Positions 37,392-45,975 of a stretch of 64,000 bases of DNA are shown piece after piece. The DNA lies in the NCBI RefSeq assembly GCF_003992615.1, contig NZ_RZMY01000013.1, positions 226,238 through 290,237 of the forward strand, given 5' to 3'. This DNA is from Flagellimonas beolgyonensis. Lineage in GTDB: Bacteria; Bacteroidota; Bacteroidia; Flavobacteriales; Flavobacteriaceae. Position 1 is the first letter of the stretch. Each line of letters begins with the position of its first letter. The position numbers were made by a program, and so were the translations under genes. The notes under the pieces are model-generated. The model made no database searches. It was given only the letters and a program-made list of their open reading frames with translations, and had not been told where the DNA came from.

Positions 37392-39125
37392 TTATTTCAA
37401 TCTGATATCGGCCACGGAAGCCCCAGAAGGGATCATCGGGAACACATTATCTTCTTTTTCCACCTTGACCTCCAAAAAATAGGGATTCTTGGATGCCATC
37501 ATCTCTTGCACAGCTTCCTTAAGATCAGCCCGTTCGGTCACCCTTCGTGATTGGATATGATACCCTTCCGCAATTTTCACAAAATCGGGGTTGGTCATCA
37601 CTGTGGATGCGTAGCGTCTATCAAAGAACAGTTCTTGCCATTGGCGCACCATGCCCAAGTGGTCGTTGTTCAATACCACAATCTTAACGGGTACATTGTG
37701 CTGAAAAATCACCCCAAGTTCCTGTATGGTCATTTGATAACCCCCATCACCAATAATGGCGACCACTTCGCGGTCCATCGCTCCCATTTTGGCCCCAATG
37801 GCCGCAGGTAGACCAAAGCCCATGGTCCCCAAACCACCGGAGGTAATGTTACTCTTGGTCTGTTTGAACTTGGCATATCTACAAGCAATCATCTGATGCT
37901 GGCCCACGTCTGAAACGATGACTGCATTTTGGCCAGAAGCTTGGTTGATCTGCTCGATTACCTCACCCATGGTCAATCCTTCTTTGGTAGGATGGATATC
38001 TTTCTCGATCAGTTCATTGTACTCAATCTGGTGTTTTTTCTCAAATTCGGCCAACCATGCCTCATGCTTGTTTTCATTGATCAACGGCAACAACATGCCC
38101 AACGTTTCCTTTGCATTGCCCAAAACGGCCACGTCTGCTTTCACATTTTTATTGATTTCCGCTGGGTCAATATCAAAATGAATGACTTTGGCCTGCTTTG
38201 CGTAGGTATTGAGGTCTCCTGTTACGCGATCATCGAAACGCATGCCAATGGCGACAAGCACATCACATTCGTTTGTGAGGACATTGGGTCCGTAATTGCC
38301 GTGCATCCCCACCATTCCCACATTAAGAGGATGGTCGGTTTCCATGGCGGAAAGTCCCAAAATGGTCCACGCCGCGGGAATACCCGCTTTTTCAACCAAT
38401 GCCTTGAGTTCTGCCTCAGCCTCTCCCAAGATTACCCCCTGTCCAAACACGATATACGGTTTTTTGGCTTTATTGATCAATTCCGCAGCTTGCTCAATGG
38501 CTTGGGGATCCGGTTGTGGAACGGGTTTATAGCTGCGAACACCGGTGCACTTTTCATAGGAAAAATCCAACTCATCAAATTGGGCATTCTTGGTGATATC
38601 CACCAAAACAGGGCCCGGCCTACCTGACTTGGCAATATAGAATGCCTTGGCAATGATTTCTGGGATTTCCTCTACTTTGGTGACTTGGTAGTTCCACTTG
38701 GTCACCGGTGTGGAAATACCAACGATATCTGTTTCTTGAAAGGCATCGGAACCCAACAAATGTCTGGGCACCTGACCCGTGATACACACCATGGGAGTTG
38801 AATCGATTTGCGCATCGGCCAATCCGGTGACCAAATTGGTGGCACCGGGTCCGGAAGTGGCCATGGCCACGCCTACTTTCCCTGTAACCCTGGCATAACC
38901 TTGGGCCGCATGGGTAGCGCCTTGTTCATGACGGGTCAAAATGTGGGTCAACCTATCCTGAAACTTATACAATTCATCATAAACGGGCATAATTGCTCCG
39001 CCCGGATATCCGTAGATCAAATCCACACCTTCTGCCAACAAACACTGAATGATGGCCTCTGCACCTGTAATTCTCATGGTGGTCTGTTTTTGCTGTTCTT
39101 TTTTTTGTGCCTTCAACGTTTCCAT
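37392..39125 (-). CDS. ilvB: Acetolactate synthase large (catalytic) subunit
   Basis: ThDP- and FAD-dependent condensation of pyruvate (or pyruvate plus 2-oxobutyrate). 577 residues. Seen: GYPGGAIMPVYDEL (about 39-52), the catalytic Glu in LTRHEQGATHAAQGYAR (about 67), ATSGPGATNLVTG, and the ThDP motif IIGDGGYQMTIQELG...VVLNN (about 472-500). The first ~15 residues are a charged extension before MRITGAEAI. Second gene of the ilv operon. Confidence 0.97.
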   Translation of the reverse strand: METLKAQKKEQQKQTTMRITGAEAIIQCLLAEGVDLIYGYPGGAIMPVYDELYKFQDRLTHILTRHEQGATHAAQGYARVTGKVGVAMATSGPGATNLVTGLADAQIDSTPMVCITGQVPRHLLGSDAFQETDIVGISTPVTKWNYQVTKVEEIPEIIAKAFYIAKSGRPGPVLVDITKNAQFDELDFSYEKCTGVRSYKPVPQPDPQAIEQAAELINKAKKPYIVFGQGVILGEAEAELKALVEKAGIPAAWTILGLSAMETDHPLNVGMVGMHGNYGPNVLTNECDVLVAIGMRFDDRVTGDLNTYAKQAKVIHFDIDPAEINKNVKADVAVLGNAKETLGMLLPLINENKHEAWLAEFEKKHQIEYNELIEKDIHPTKEGLTMGEVIEQINQASGQNAVIVSDVGQHQMIACRYAKFKQTKSNITSGGLGTMGFGLPAAIGAKMGAMDREVVAIIGDGGYQMTIQELGVIFQHNVPVKIVVLNNDHLGMVRQWQELFFDRRYASTVMTNPDFVKIAEGYHIQSRRVTERADLKEAVQEMMASKNPYFLEVKVEKEDNVFPMIPSGASVADIRLK

Positions 39126-39169
39126 ATCGTCTATTTAGGAAATTAAATATCCCGTAAGGGCCTTATCGC

Positions 39170-40846
39170 TTAAAACAAATCAGTTACACAGCCTTTGGAT
39201 GCTGACGATACTGTTTTGGCATATTTATACAAACTTCCCGATTTGATCTTCAACTCGGGCTGTTTCCATTCTTTTCTGCGTTGTTCCAACTCTTCGTCGG
39301 AAATGTTGATGTCGATCGTATTGTTCACCGCATCAATGGTTATGGTGTCTCCATCCTTTACCAGGGCAATCCCCCCACCCACTTGGGCTTCGGGCGAAAC
39401 GTGACCGACCACAAATCCATGGGATCCACCCGAAAAACGACCATCGGTGATCAACGCAACATCCTTGCCCAAACCGGCACCCATAATGGCGGAGGTCGGT
39501 TTCAGCATTTCTGGCATACCAGGGGCTCCTTTTGGTCCTTCGTATCGGATTACCACAACATCGCCTTTCTTCACTTTTCCGTTATGGATTCCTTGGTTCA
39601 CCTCAACTTCACTGTTAAAAACCCGTGCGGTTCCTGTAAAACTAAGCCCTTCCTTGCCTGTAATTTTGGCTACCGCTCCCTCTGTGGCCAAATTGCCATA
39701 TAGAATCCGGATATGCCCGGTTTCTTTTATAGGTTGGTCTATTGGTCGGATAATATCCTGGCCTTCCGCCAAATCGGGCGCATCCAATAGATTTTCTGCC
39801 AAGGTTTTTCCTGTCACTGTCATACAATCGCCATGCAGCAATCCTTTCTTCAACATATATTTAAGCACGGCCGGTACACCTCCAATTTTATGCAGGTCTT
39901 CCATCAAATACTTTCCACTGGGCTTTAAATCGGCCAACAAAGGGGTATTTTCACTGATTCGGGTGATGTCTTCCAAAGTGAAATCGACCTCCGCAGCATG
40001 TGCAATGGCCATAAAGTGCAACACGGCATTCGTGGAACCACCCAAAACTGTAACCAATCGGAAGGCATTCTCCAATGCTTTTTTGGTAACGATATCCTTC
40101 GGTTTAAGATCCATTTCCAAAAGGTTCAGCAATGCGGCACCTGAGGATTCGCAATCGGCTCCCTTGGCTTCGTTTACCGCTGGTATGGATGAATTGAAGG
40201 GCAATGACATTCCCATGGCTTCAATGGCAGAGGCCATGGTATTGGCCGTGTACATACCACCGCAGGCGCCTGCCCCTGGGCAAGCTTTGTGGATAACCGC
40301 CTTGTATTCGGTCTCATCTATGGTACCGGCCACTTTCTGTCCGTAAGCCTCAAAAGCGGAAATGATGTCCAGTTTCTTGTTGTTATGGCACCCCGGTGCA
40401 ATGGTACCGCCATACACCAAAATGGAGGGGCGGTTCAAACGCAGCTGCGCCATTAAAGCACCTGGCATGTTTTTATCACAACCCACCACGGTCACCAAAC
40501 CGTCATAGCTCATGGCCTGCACCACGGTTTCAATGGAATCGGCAATAATATCCCTGGATGGCAAGGAGTAGCGCATACCCGGCGTGCCGTTTGAAATACC
40601 GTCACTCACTCCAATCGTATTGAATATGAGTCCGACCATATTGGTGGACTCCACTCCCTTTTTCACTTCCAGGGCCAATTGATTGAGGTGCATGTTGCAA
40701 GGGTTGCCCTCATAACCTGTACTTGCAATTCCTATTAAGGGTTTTTGTAGGTCTTCATCAGTCAACCCGATGGCGTGCAACATGGCCTGGGCGGCAGGCA
40801 ACGTTGGATCTTGGGTCACACTTTTACTAAACTTGTTCAATTCCAT
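39170..40846 (-). CDS. ilvD: Dihydroxy-acid dehydratase
   Basis: Fe-S dehydratase forming 2-oxoisovalerate and 2-oxo-3-methylvalerate. From ATG 40846 it is 558 residues (the TTG two codons upstream is less likely). Cluster cysteines occur in GNPCNMHL (about 50), [11 protein letters not shown] (about 118) and [17 protein letters not shown] (about 190); the C-terminal beta-barrel has [21 protein letters not shown]. First gene of the ilv operon, with a probable promoter just upstream. Confidence 0.97.
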   Translation of the reverse strand: MELNKFSKSVTQDPTLPAAQAMLHAIGLTDEDLQKPLIGIASTGYEGNPCNMHLNQLALEVKKGVESTNMVGLIFNTIGVSDGISNGTPGMRYSLPSRDIIADSIETVVQAMSYDGLVTVVGCDKNMPGALMAQLRLNRPSILVYGGTIAPGCHNNKKLDIISAFEAYGQKVAGTIDETEYKAVIHKACPGAGACGGMYTANTMASAIEAMGMSLPFNSSIPAVNEAKGADCESSGAALLNLLEMDLKPKDIVTKKALENAFRLVTVLGGSTNAVLHFMAIAHAAEVDFTLEDITRISENTPLLADLKPSGKYLMEDLHKIGGVPAVLKYMLKKGLLHGDCMTVTGKTLAENLLDAPDLAEGQDIIRPIDQPIKETGHIRILYGNLATEGAVAKITGKEGLSFTGTARVFNSEVEVNQGIHNGKVKKGDVVVIRYEGPKGAPGMPEMLKPTSAIMGAGLGKDVALITDGRFSGGSHGFVVGHVSPEAQVGGGIALVKDGDTITIDAVNNTIDINISDEELEQRRKEWKQPELKIKSGSLYKYAKTVSSASKGCVTDLF

Positions 40847-40896
40847 TGTCAAATTTCATTCAAATACAGAATTCCACTGAATTTTATACTGTAATT

Positions 40897-40924
40897 CAAA
40901 GATAGATGTTTAAAAAGCCTCAAA
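40897..40924 (-). promoter_or_regulatory. Putative ilvD operon promoter
   Basis: On the minus strand, TTTG (complement of 40921-40924), a 16-base spacer and TATCTTTG (complement of 40897-40904), an exact TAnnTTTG. The spacer is slightly short of the usual ~19-20. The ilvD ATG is 50 bases downstream. Confidence 0.4.
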
Positions 40925-41036
40925 TTTTTAACAGTCTTTGCGTGTTTAAATCCACTGGAAACATAATATACTTATATAATTGAATATCAATATTTTAGAT
41001 TAATTCAAAATCCAACATTCAATTATTTTTATTGAA

Positions 41037-41076
41037 AAGAAAAAGGGCCTGCATCCATCGAGATACAGGCCCTTTT
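41037..41076. terminator. Bidirectional terminator after the pxp operon
   Basis: Stem AAAGGGCCTG (41041-41050) with CAGGCCCTTT (41065-41074), 14-base loop, with T-rich tracts on both strands. It lies ~105 bases beyond the pxpC stop and upstream of the ilvD promoter. Confidence 0.8.
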
Positions 41077-41182
41077 TAGCAACAAGCAATCTGTATCACC
41101 CCTTAATCGGAGCAATAATGACCACATTGTTGATTAGGATATTTCCTTCCATAGTCCAACGATACAAAAAATAACTGGGAAT

Positions 41183-42022
41183 CTACAACAGCTTAAAGGT
41201 TAATTTGTCGCCCGATTTCTTTTGGGCCAGGGTACAAATGGAAGCTTCCGACAATTGTAAAACCCTTGGGTAGCCTCCAGTCGTCTGCCCATCTTTCATC
41301 AAGACGATCAATCGACCTGCCGGTGTTAGTTGCACCGATCCTGGCAAGGTGCCCGAAGTGAGCATGGAATGGGAATGGCCTTCAATCAATTCTGCCATTT
41401 GATAAGCCATTCGATTGTTTTCCTTGGAGACCGAGAATGAGGAATCGAAAATTTGATTGAGTTGGGCATCGGTCAGTAGGTCGAACTCTGGACCTTTATG
41501 AACCATCAACTCGTCATGATGGTAATGCTCTTCAATCTTCACCTCAGAAATCATGGGATTATAGGAATCGAACGCCTTATAAGGCACCTCATCCCCGTCC
41601 TTTAGGCGTTTGGTGGCAGTAACCGGGATGAACTGAGAACGGCTACCCATGATTTTTTCCGTTAAAAATCCGCCTTTTATGGCCAAATAGGATCTAAAAC
41701 CGTCTGTTAACCGGCCATACGACAATATATCCCCCTTTTCCACCTTCACCACTTCATAATTTTCCAAGGGATGGTTGTTCAATGTTGCGGAAAGGTGCGC
41801 GCCCGTCAAACAGATATAGGTTGGATCATGGAATTCAAGGGTTGGGCCGGTCATTGTAATTTCCAAAACGGCATCGTTGGGGTCATTTTCCAACAACAGG
41901 TTTGCTTTTTTCACGGAATCCGAGTCCATCGCACCTGAGATAGGCACTCCAATATCACGATATCCAAATCTACCCAAATCTTGTATGGAGATAAAAAATC
42001 CAGATTTCAGCACTTTAAGCAT
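41183..42022 (-). CDS. pxpC: 5-oxoprolinase subunit C (biotin-dependent carboxyltransferase-like)
   Basis: A 279-residue AHS2-domain protein (KipA/allophanate-hydrolase subunit 2 family). With PxpA and PxpB it forms the ATP-dependent prokaryotic 5-oxoprolinase converting the damage product 5-oxoproline to glutamate. Seen: IQDLGRFGYRDIGVPISGAMDSDSV (about 13-37), LEITMTGPTLEF, and GQTTGGYPRVLQLSEA near the end. Overlaps the end of pxpB by 8 bases. Last gene of nramp-pxpA-pxpB-pxpC. Confidence 0.93.
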   Translation of the reverse strand: MLKVLKSGFFISIQDLGRFGYRDIGVPISGAMDSDSVKKANLLLENDPNDAVLEITMTGPTLEFHDPTYICLTGAHLSATLNNHPLENYEVVKVEKGDILSYGRLTDGFRSYLAIKGGFLTEKIMGSRSQFIPVTATKRLKDGDEVPYKAFDSYNPMISEVKIEEHYHHDELMVHKGPEFDLLTDAQLNQIFDSSFSVSKENNRMAYQMAELIEGHSHSMLTSGTLPGSVQLTPAGRLIVLMKDGQTTGGYPRVLQLSEASICTLAQKKSGDKLTFKLL

Positions 42023-42749
42023 TCAAAACGGTCTTTTCTGGTTGATAAATGCCCACTTCCGCCTCTATAATGTGGAGTTTGTATTCGGCCTTGGATATTT
42101 TTTCGAACTGTATCTTATCGCCCACTTTCACAAAGCAAGGTTGTTTGGCCGATGGATTGAAAAGGGAAACCGGACAATTTCCGATAATGTTCCATCCACC
42201 CGGTGAATCCTGCGGATAGATTCCTGTCTGTTTTCCTGCCAATCCAACGGAGCCTTTAGCCACCTGCAAACGAGGTTCGGCCCTTCTAGGAATTTCCAAG
42301 GATTGGGGCAATCCTCCCAAATACATAAAGCCCGGTAAAAAGCCAATACCATACACCACATATTGGTGTGATGTATGCTGTGCAATCAATTCTTCCACCG
42401 AAAGATGAAGCGAATCGGCCACCGACGCTATGTCCATACCGAATTCCGGGTCGTAACAAACAGGCAAGGTCCAAAGATGGCGCACTCGTTTGGATTCGGT
42501 GTTAAATCGGTTGCTATAACATTCCAAAAGCAAGGTTTTGGTTTCCTCAAAATCCAAATGATCCTGATTATAGACCATGGTGACGGAATTGTAGGCCACA
42601 GACATTTCCCAACCTTTAATTTTCAATGCTTTAAAGGCATCCATAAAAATCAGGATGTCTTCCAAAATGGTTTCTTTTACTTCGTTGGGCCATTCCATAA
42701 GAACGGCCCGCTCTCCAAAGGGTTTTATGCTGATGGGGTAACTTTTCAC
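42015..42749 (-). CDS. pxpB: 5-oxoprolinase subunit B
   Basis: A 244-residue AHS1-domain protein (KipI/allophanate-hydrolase subunit 1 family). Seen: FGERAVLMEWPN at the start, PVCYDPEFGMDIASVADSL, GIGFLPGFMYLGGLPQSLEIPRRAEPRLQVAKGSVGLAGKQ (split for length; about 134-175), TGIYPQDSPGGWNIIGNCPV. These are hallmark stretches. It overlaps pxpA by 4 bases and pxpC by 8, so translation is coupled. Cytosolic. Confidence 0.93.
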   Translation of the reverse strand: MKSYPISIKPFGERAVLMEWPNEVKETILEDILIFMDAFKALKIKGWEMSVAYNSVTMVYNQDHLDFEETKTLLLECYSNRFNTESKRVRHLWTLPVCYDPEFGMDIASVADSLHLSVEELIAQHTSHQYVVYGIGFLPGFMYLGGLPQSLEIPRRAEPRLQVAKGSVGLAGKQTGIYPQDSPGGWNIIGNCPVSLFNPSAKQPCFVKVGDKIQFEKISKAEYKLHIIEAEVGIYQPEKTVLNA

Positions 42750-43489
42750 TGATGTATCTTAACCTGGTGATTTGGTAATTCTGTTGAAAGATACATCAAT
42801 ATTTCCAATGCCGAGGAAGTGTCGCCGTGCACGCACAAGGTTTGCACTTCTATGGGGACCAACTGGTCCGAAATGGTAAGTACCCTGTTTTCACAAATCA
42901 TCGGTAAGACATGGTTCAGGACCTCTTCTGGTCGATGTATCAAGGCTTTATCGGACTTTCGGGAGACCAAGCTAAGATCTGGATTGTAATTCCTATCCGC
43001 AAATCCTTCAAACCACAGTTCAAAACCTTGCGCTTTCGCCAAACTGGCAATCACCGAACCATAGGGTACATATACTATTGCCCTTGTCCTATATTCGGAA
43101 ATGGCATTGAGATAATTTTGTGCCAATTCCTCATTTTTGGCGGTTTCATTATACAGTGCACCATGGGCCTTAATATGGTGCAGCTTCCCGTTGATTTCTT
43201 CCAAAATACCATCAAAGGTCGCCAATTGATTCTTGATGCTTGCTGAAAGTGCTTCGTTGGAAATATCCATCACTTCCCTTCCAAAATTCGGCTTGTCCGG
43301 ATACGAAGGATGTGCCCCTATCTTGACCTGATGCTGTTGGGCCAATGCTGTAATGCTACGCATGGTGGCTTCATCACCGGCGTGTCCACCACAGGCGATG
43401 TTACAAGAACTGATATATGGAAAAAGGTCGGGCTCATTGCCCACGCCCTCCCCTACATCACAGTTGATATCGATAACAAATGGTTTCAT
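42746..43489 (-). CDS. pxpA: 5-oxoprolinase subunit A
   Basis: A 247-residue LamB/YcsF family protein. The N-terminus carries the family signature DINCDVGEGVGNEP and ISSCNIACGGHAGDEATM (about 6-40), and the protein ends with CVHGDTSSALEIL. It is the subunit binding oxoproline in the current model. It overlaps the transporter upstream by 4 bases. Confidence 0.95.
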   Translation of the reverse strand: MKPFVIDINCDVGEGVGNEPDLFPYISSCNIACGGHAGDEATMRSITALAQQHQVKIGAHPSYPDKPNFGREVMDISNEALSASIKNQLATFDGILEEINGKLHHIKAHGALYNETAKNEELAQNYLNAISEYRTRAIVYVPYGSVIASLAKAQGFELWFEGFADRNYNPDLSLVSRKSDKALIHRPEEVLNHVLPMICENRVLTISDQLVPIEVQTLCVHGDTSSALEILMYLSTELPNHQVKIHQ

Positions 43490-44682
43490 ATAGTCCCCAC
43501 TACCTTTAGTATACTCTTAATGCCCAAAAACAGGGAAAACAAGACAATGGCCCATCCAAAAATGTTCTGCACAAGTGAATTTGCATTGGCGCCCATCACG
43601 TCTTTCTTATTTACCACCCAAAGCAGTAACAAGGCCATTACGGGCAATAAAATACCATTGGCCACTTGGGCAAATTGAATAACTTGAATCGGTTTAACAT
43701 CGAAGGAAAGAAAAACAACACCGCAAAACAATACCGTGGTCCAAACCAGCTTGAAACGTTTGTCCTGCATCCCTCCTTTCCAGCCAAAACAACTACTGGC
43801 AACAAAGGCCGCTGCCAGTGGAGCAGTGATCGCTGAAGTTATTCCGGCGGCCAACAAGCCAAAGGCCATGAAATAGAGTGCCATTTTACCAAATAACGGT
43901 TCCAGTCCCTTTGCCATATCCAATGCATTGTCAATATAGGCAATGGGTGCCGCCGCTGCGGTTACCAAAATAGCAATGGATACCAGCCCCCCCAAAGCGA
44001 TGGAAATTATGGTATCCCATTTTACAATATTTAGATCCTCTTTCGATTGCCATTTTTCCTTGACCAAGGAAGCGTGCAAAAACAGGTTGTAGGGTACCAC
44101 AGTGGTACCCACCAAGGCAATTACCGTCAACAAACTGCCTTTAGGCAACTTGGGCACCAAGGCCCCTTTTACAATTTCATTCAAAGATGGTTTGGTCAAT
44201 AGGGCACAGATAACAAAACTCACCCCCATAAGGGCGACCAATCCGATAAATAGGCGCTCCAATACCTTATAATTACTGAACCACAACAAAAGAAAAATTA
44301 CAATGCCAATAATGGCGGGCAGAAAGGGTCTAATTTGAGGAAAGGGAAGTAATTGTTCCAGACCTAATGTAGCCCCACCAATATTGCCGCCCTCATAAGC
44401 TGCATTGCCGATCAATATTGCACCCAAAACAATGATCAAAACCAAGTTTTTAAGCCAAGGTGTCTTGAGTTGGTCCTTAACCACATCCACCAATCCTTGT
44501 TGGGTTACCACGCCAATTCGCCCTGCCATTCCCTGCAAAACAATGGTGGCCAAAACGGACACTAGAAGGGCCCAAATCAATGAATAGCCAAATTGCACTC
44601 CAGCCAGGGTGCACATCGTCAACGTTCCTGGGCCAACAAAGGCTGCCGCGACCAATATACCGGGTCCTAATTTTTTGAGCAT
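43486..44682 (-). CDS. Nramp-family transporter lacking the canonical metal motifs (YcsG-like)
   Basis: A 398-residue, roughly 11-helix membrane protein of the Nramp (SLC11) fold and first gene of the pxp operon. In manganese/iron Nramps, helix 1 has DPGN and helix 6 has MPH(N). Here helix 1 reads V-G-P-G-T-L-T (residues 16-22; Asp replaced by Gly17 and Asn by Thr20) and helix 6 reads V-V-P-Y-N (about 195-199; Met and His replaced by Val and Tyr). Both metal-binding sets are therefore missing. Bacillus subtilis has the same association: ycsG beside ycsF (pxpA) in the kip cluster. Substrate is unknown; 5-oxoproline or a cation such as Mg2+ are candidates, not shown. Confidence 0.88.
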   Translation of the reverse strand: MLKKLGPGILVAAAFVGPGTLTMCTLAGVQFGYSLIWALLVSVLATIVLQGMAGRIGVVTQQGLVDVVKDQLKTPWLKNLVLIIVLGAILIGNAAYEGGNIGGATLGLEQLLPFPQIRPFLPAIIGIVIFLLLWFSNYKVLERLFIGLVALMGVSFVICALLTKPSLNEIVKGALVPKLPKGSLLTVIALVGTTVVPYNLFLHASLVKEKWQSKEDLNIVKWDTIISIALGGLVSIAILVTAAAAPIAYIDNALDMAKGLEPLFGKMALYFMAFGLLAAGITSAITAPLAAAFVASSCFGWKGGMQDKRFKLVWTTVLFCGVVFLSFDVKPIQVIQFAQVANGILLPVMALLLLWVVNKKDVMGANANSLVQNIFGWAIVLFSLFLGIKSILKVVGTI

Positions 44683-44864
44683 TTGAATAGTTGGTTTGTG
44701 GTGTTGAAATTAACAGGATATTGGGACAAACCATGTATTTCATCCAAAAAAATGCATTTCGTCTAAAAGTGGGGTGTTTTACATCGACAATTTATACGAT
44801 TTTGAAAAAGGCAAAGTTATAATAGTCCCAAATCGAACTTTGACCTTAAACTTTGCAAGTACTT

Positions 44865-45308
44865 ATGACATGTAAGGATTGTGACAAGCGTATAGAACAC
44901 CAACAATTTGAAAATTCCATGGAGTCGCTGGGTGTTCCTCTTTGCGATAGACATTCCCGTCTTATTAAAAAAGTGATCCTGGACAACGACACCCCGATCG
45001 AGGCCATTCACTTATTCTATGCCCTAAAGGAAGCCGGAGCGCATCCCATGTTGGAATGGTGGGATGGTAAAAAATCAGTGGATATCGCCATTTCCCGGGT
45101 AAAACTCAACATCGAAATCGATAAGGATTATAACATGATCACGCACGAACAGGCCATTAATGACCTGGAAGATGCCATGCACTCCTTTAAAAATGGGTTT
45201 ACCACAATCCGGATTCCCCATTTGGCCATTAAGTACTATTTGGAGGATACCGTAAAGAACATTCTCGGCATTATTTCCGGACTAAGGGCCAACATCAAGG
45301 CCATTTAG
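44865..45308 (+). CDS. Unknown protein: putative zinc knuckle plus PD-(D/E)XK-like domain
   Basis: A 147-residue protein I do not recognise by name. From ATG 44865 it starts MTCKDCDKRIE, and a second Cys/His pair (PLCDRHSRLIKK, about 28-39) could complete a Cys3-His zinc site. The rest follows a restriction-endonuclease-like pattern: MLEWWDGKKSVDIAI (Glu, then Asp), KLNIEIDKDYNMIT (E-I-D strand), then an EQAINDLEDAMHSF helix, reminiscent of DUF559/Vsr-type PD-(D/E)XK proteins. The final lysine of the motif is replaced by Asp, so activity is uncertain. Its stop overlaps the stop of the convergent cupin gene by 4 bases. No methylase is near. Confidence 0.6.
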   Translation: MTCKDCDKRIEHQQFENSMESLGVPLCDRHSRLIKKVILDNDTPIEAIHLFYALKEAGAHPMLEWWDGKKSVDIAISRVKLNIEIDKDYNMITHEQAINDLEDAMHSFKNGFTTIRIPHLAIKYYLEDTVKNILGIISGLRANIKAI

Positions 45309-45715
45309 TTGCAAAAGATATTGCTTGTGTCCTTTTGTGCTTGTTTATATTCCAGAATATTGATGACAATCGGGAATTCACCGATATTCTCGAGGTCGTT
45401 CACATAATTTTTGCCACAGTGCTCAAAAAATTCTGAATCGCCTGGCTCCAATTTCAGCATGTCTATTTTGCCATTGCCATACCTGGTCAACGCCAATCCA
45501 CCCGTGGTACATGCCATCACGTAATTGGAATTATGTCTTCTAAAAGGTATCCGCTCCCCAGGCAGCAGGATCAAATCCCACAACTTCATGTTTTCATTTT
45601 CGAACACCAGTGTATTACTTAGGGCATCCGAAATATCTTGACGCAGCAACTCATCCAGCTTCTCCTGTTCCCATGGATCAAAGTTGCCCACCGGGTTCAA
45701 TTCTACACATTGCAT
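45305..45715 (-). CDS. Small cupin-like protein
   Basis: A 136-residue single-domain protein with cupin-type beta-strands: LWDLILLPGERIPFRRHNSNYVMACTTGG (first motif region) and MLKLEPGDSEFFEHCGKNYVNDLEN (second). Metal-ligand histidines are few (RRHNS, EHCG), so metal binding is uncertain. ATG 45715 is preferred because a real Shine-Dalgarno (AAAGGAG) lies five bases upstream, which is unusual here. The longer TTG start at 45742 would overlap that SD. Substrate unknown; no operon partners. Confidence 0.65.
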   Translation of the reverse strand: MQCVELNPVGNFDPWEQEKLDELLRQDISDALSNTLVFENENMKLWDLILLPGERIPFRRHNSNYVMACTTGGLALTRYGNGKIDMLKLEPGDSEFFEHCGKNYVNDLENIGEFPIVINILEYKQAQKDTSNIFCN

Positions 45716-45975
45716 TTGTTCTCCTTTAAAAAATGGCGGCAAAGATAGGATTGTTTACGAATCAAATTGATTGAATTTGAACAGTTTAACTCATTTTTTG
45801 CGTTTTTAAAACCCTTGAGCCACAGGATTGTTGAATTCATTTTGAAACCCTTAAAAAATTAATGGGTCGAAAATCAATGGAAAGTAAGGTGTCTAACCAA
45901 ATTTTCAATAATTTGTAGCTCTTGTGGGCTGGCTGTTCATCCAACCGGTCACAAACCAACCAAAAAAACCTATTC

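Larger units (their letters stand above)
40847..41182. other. 336-base gap between ilvD and pxpC
   Basis: AT-rich and without a credible gene. It holds the ilvD promoter region near 40890-40930 and a bidirectional hairpin terminator at 41040-41076. The middle (about 40930-41035) is low-complexity A/T sequence. From 41077 to 41182 I see nothing recognisable. Confidence 0.7.

Noticed and set aside
40930-41035. Possible attenuator or leader peptide before ilvD
   Set aside because: No short frame rich in Ile/Val/Leu codons followed by alternative hairpins was seen between the promoter and ilvD; the hairpin at 41040-41076 lies upstream of the promoter.
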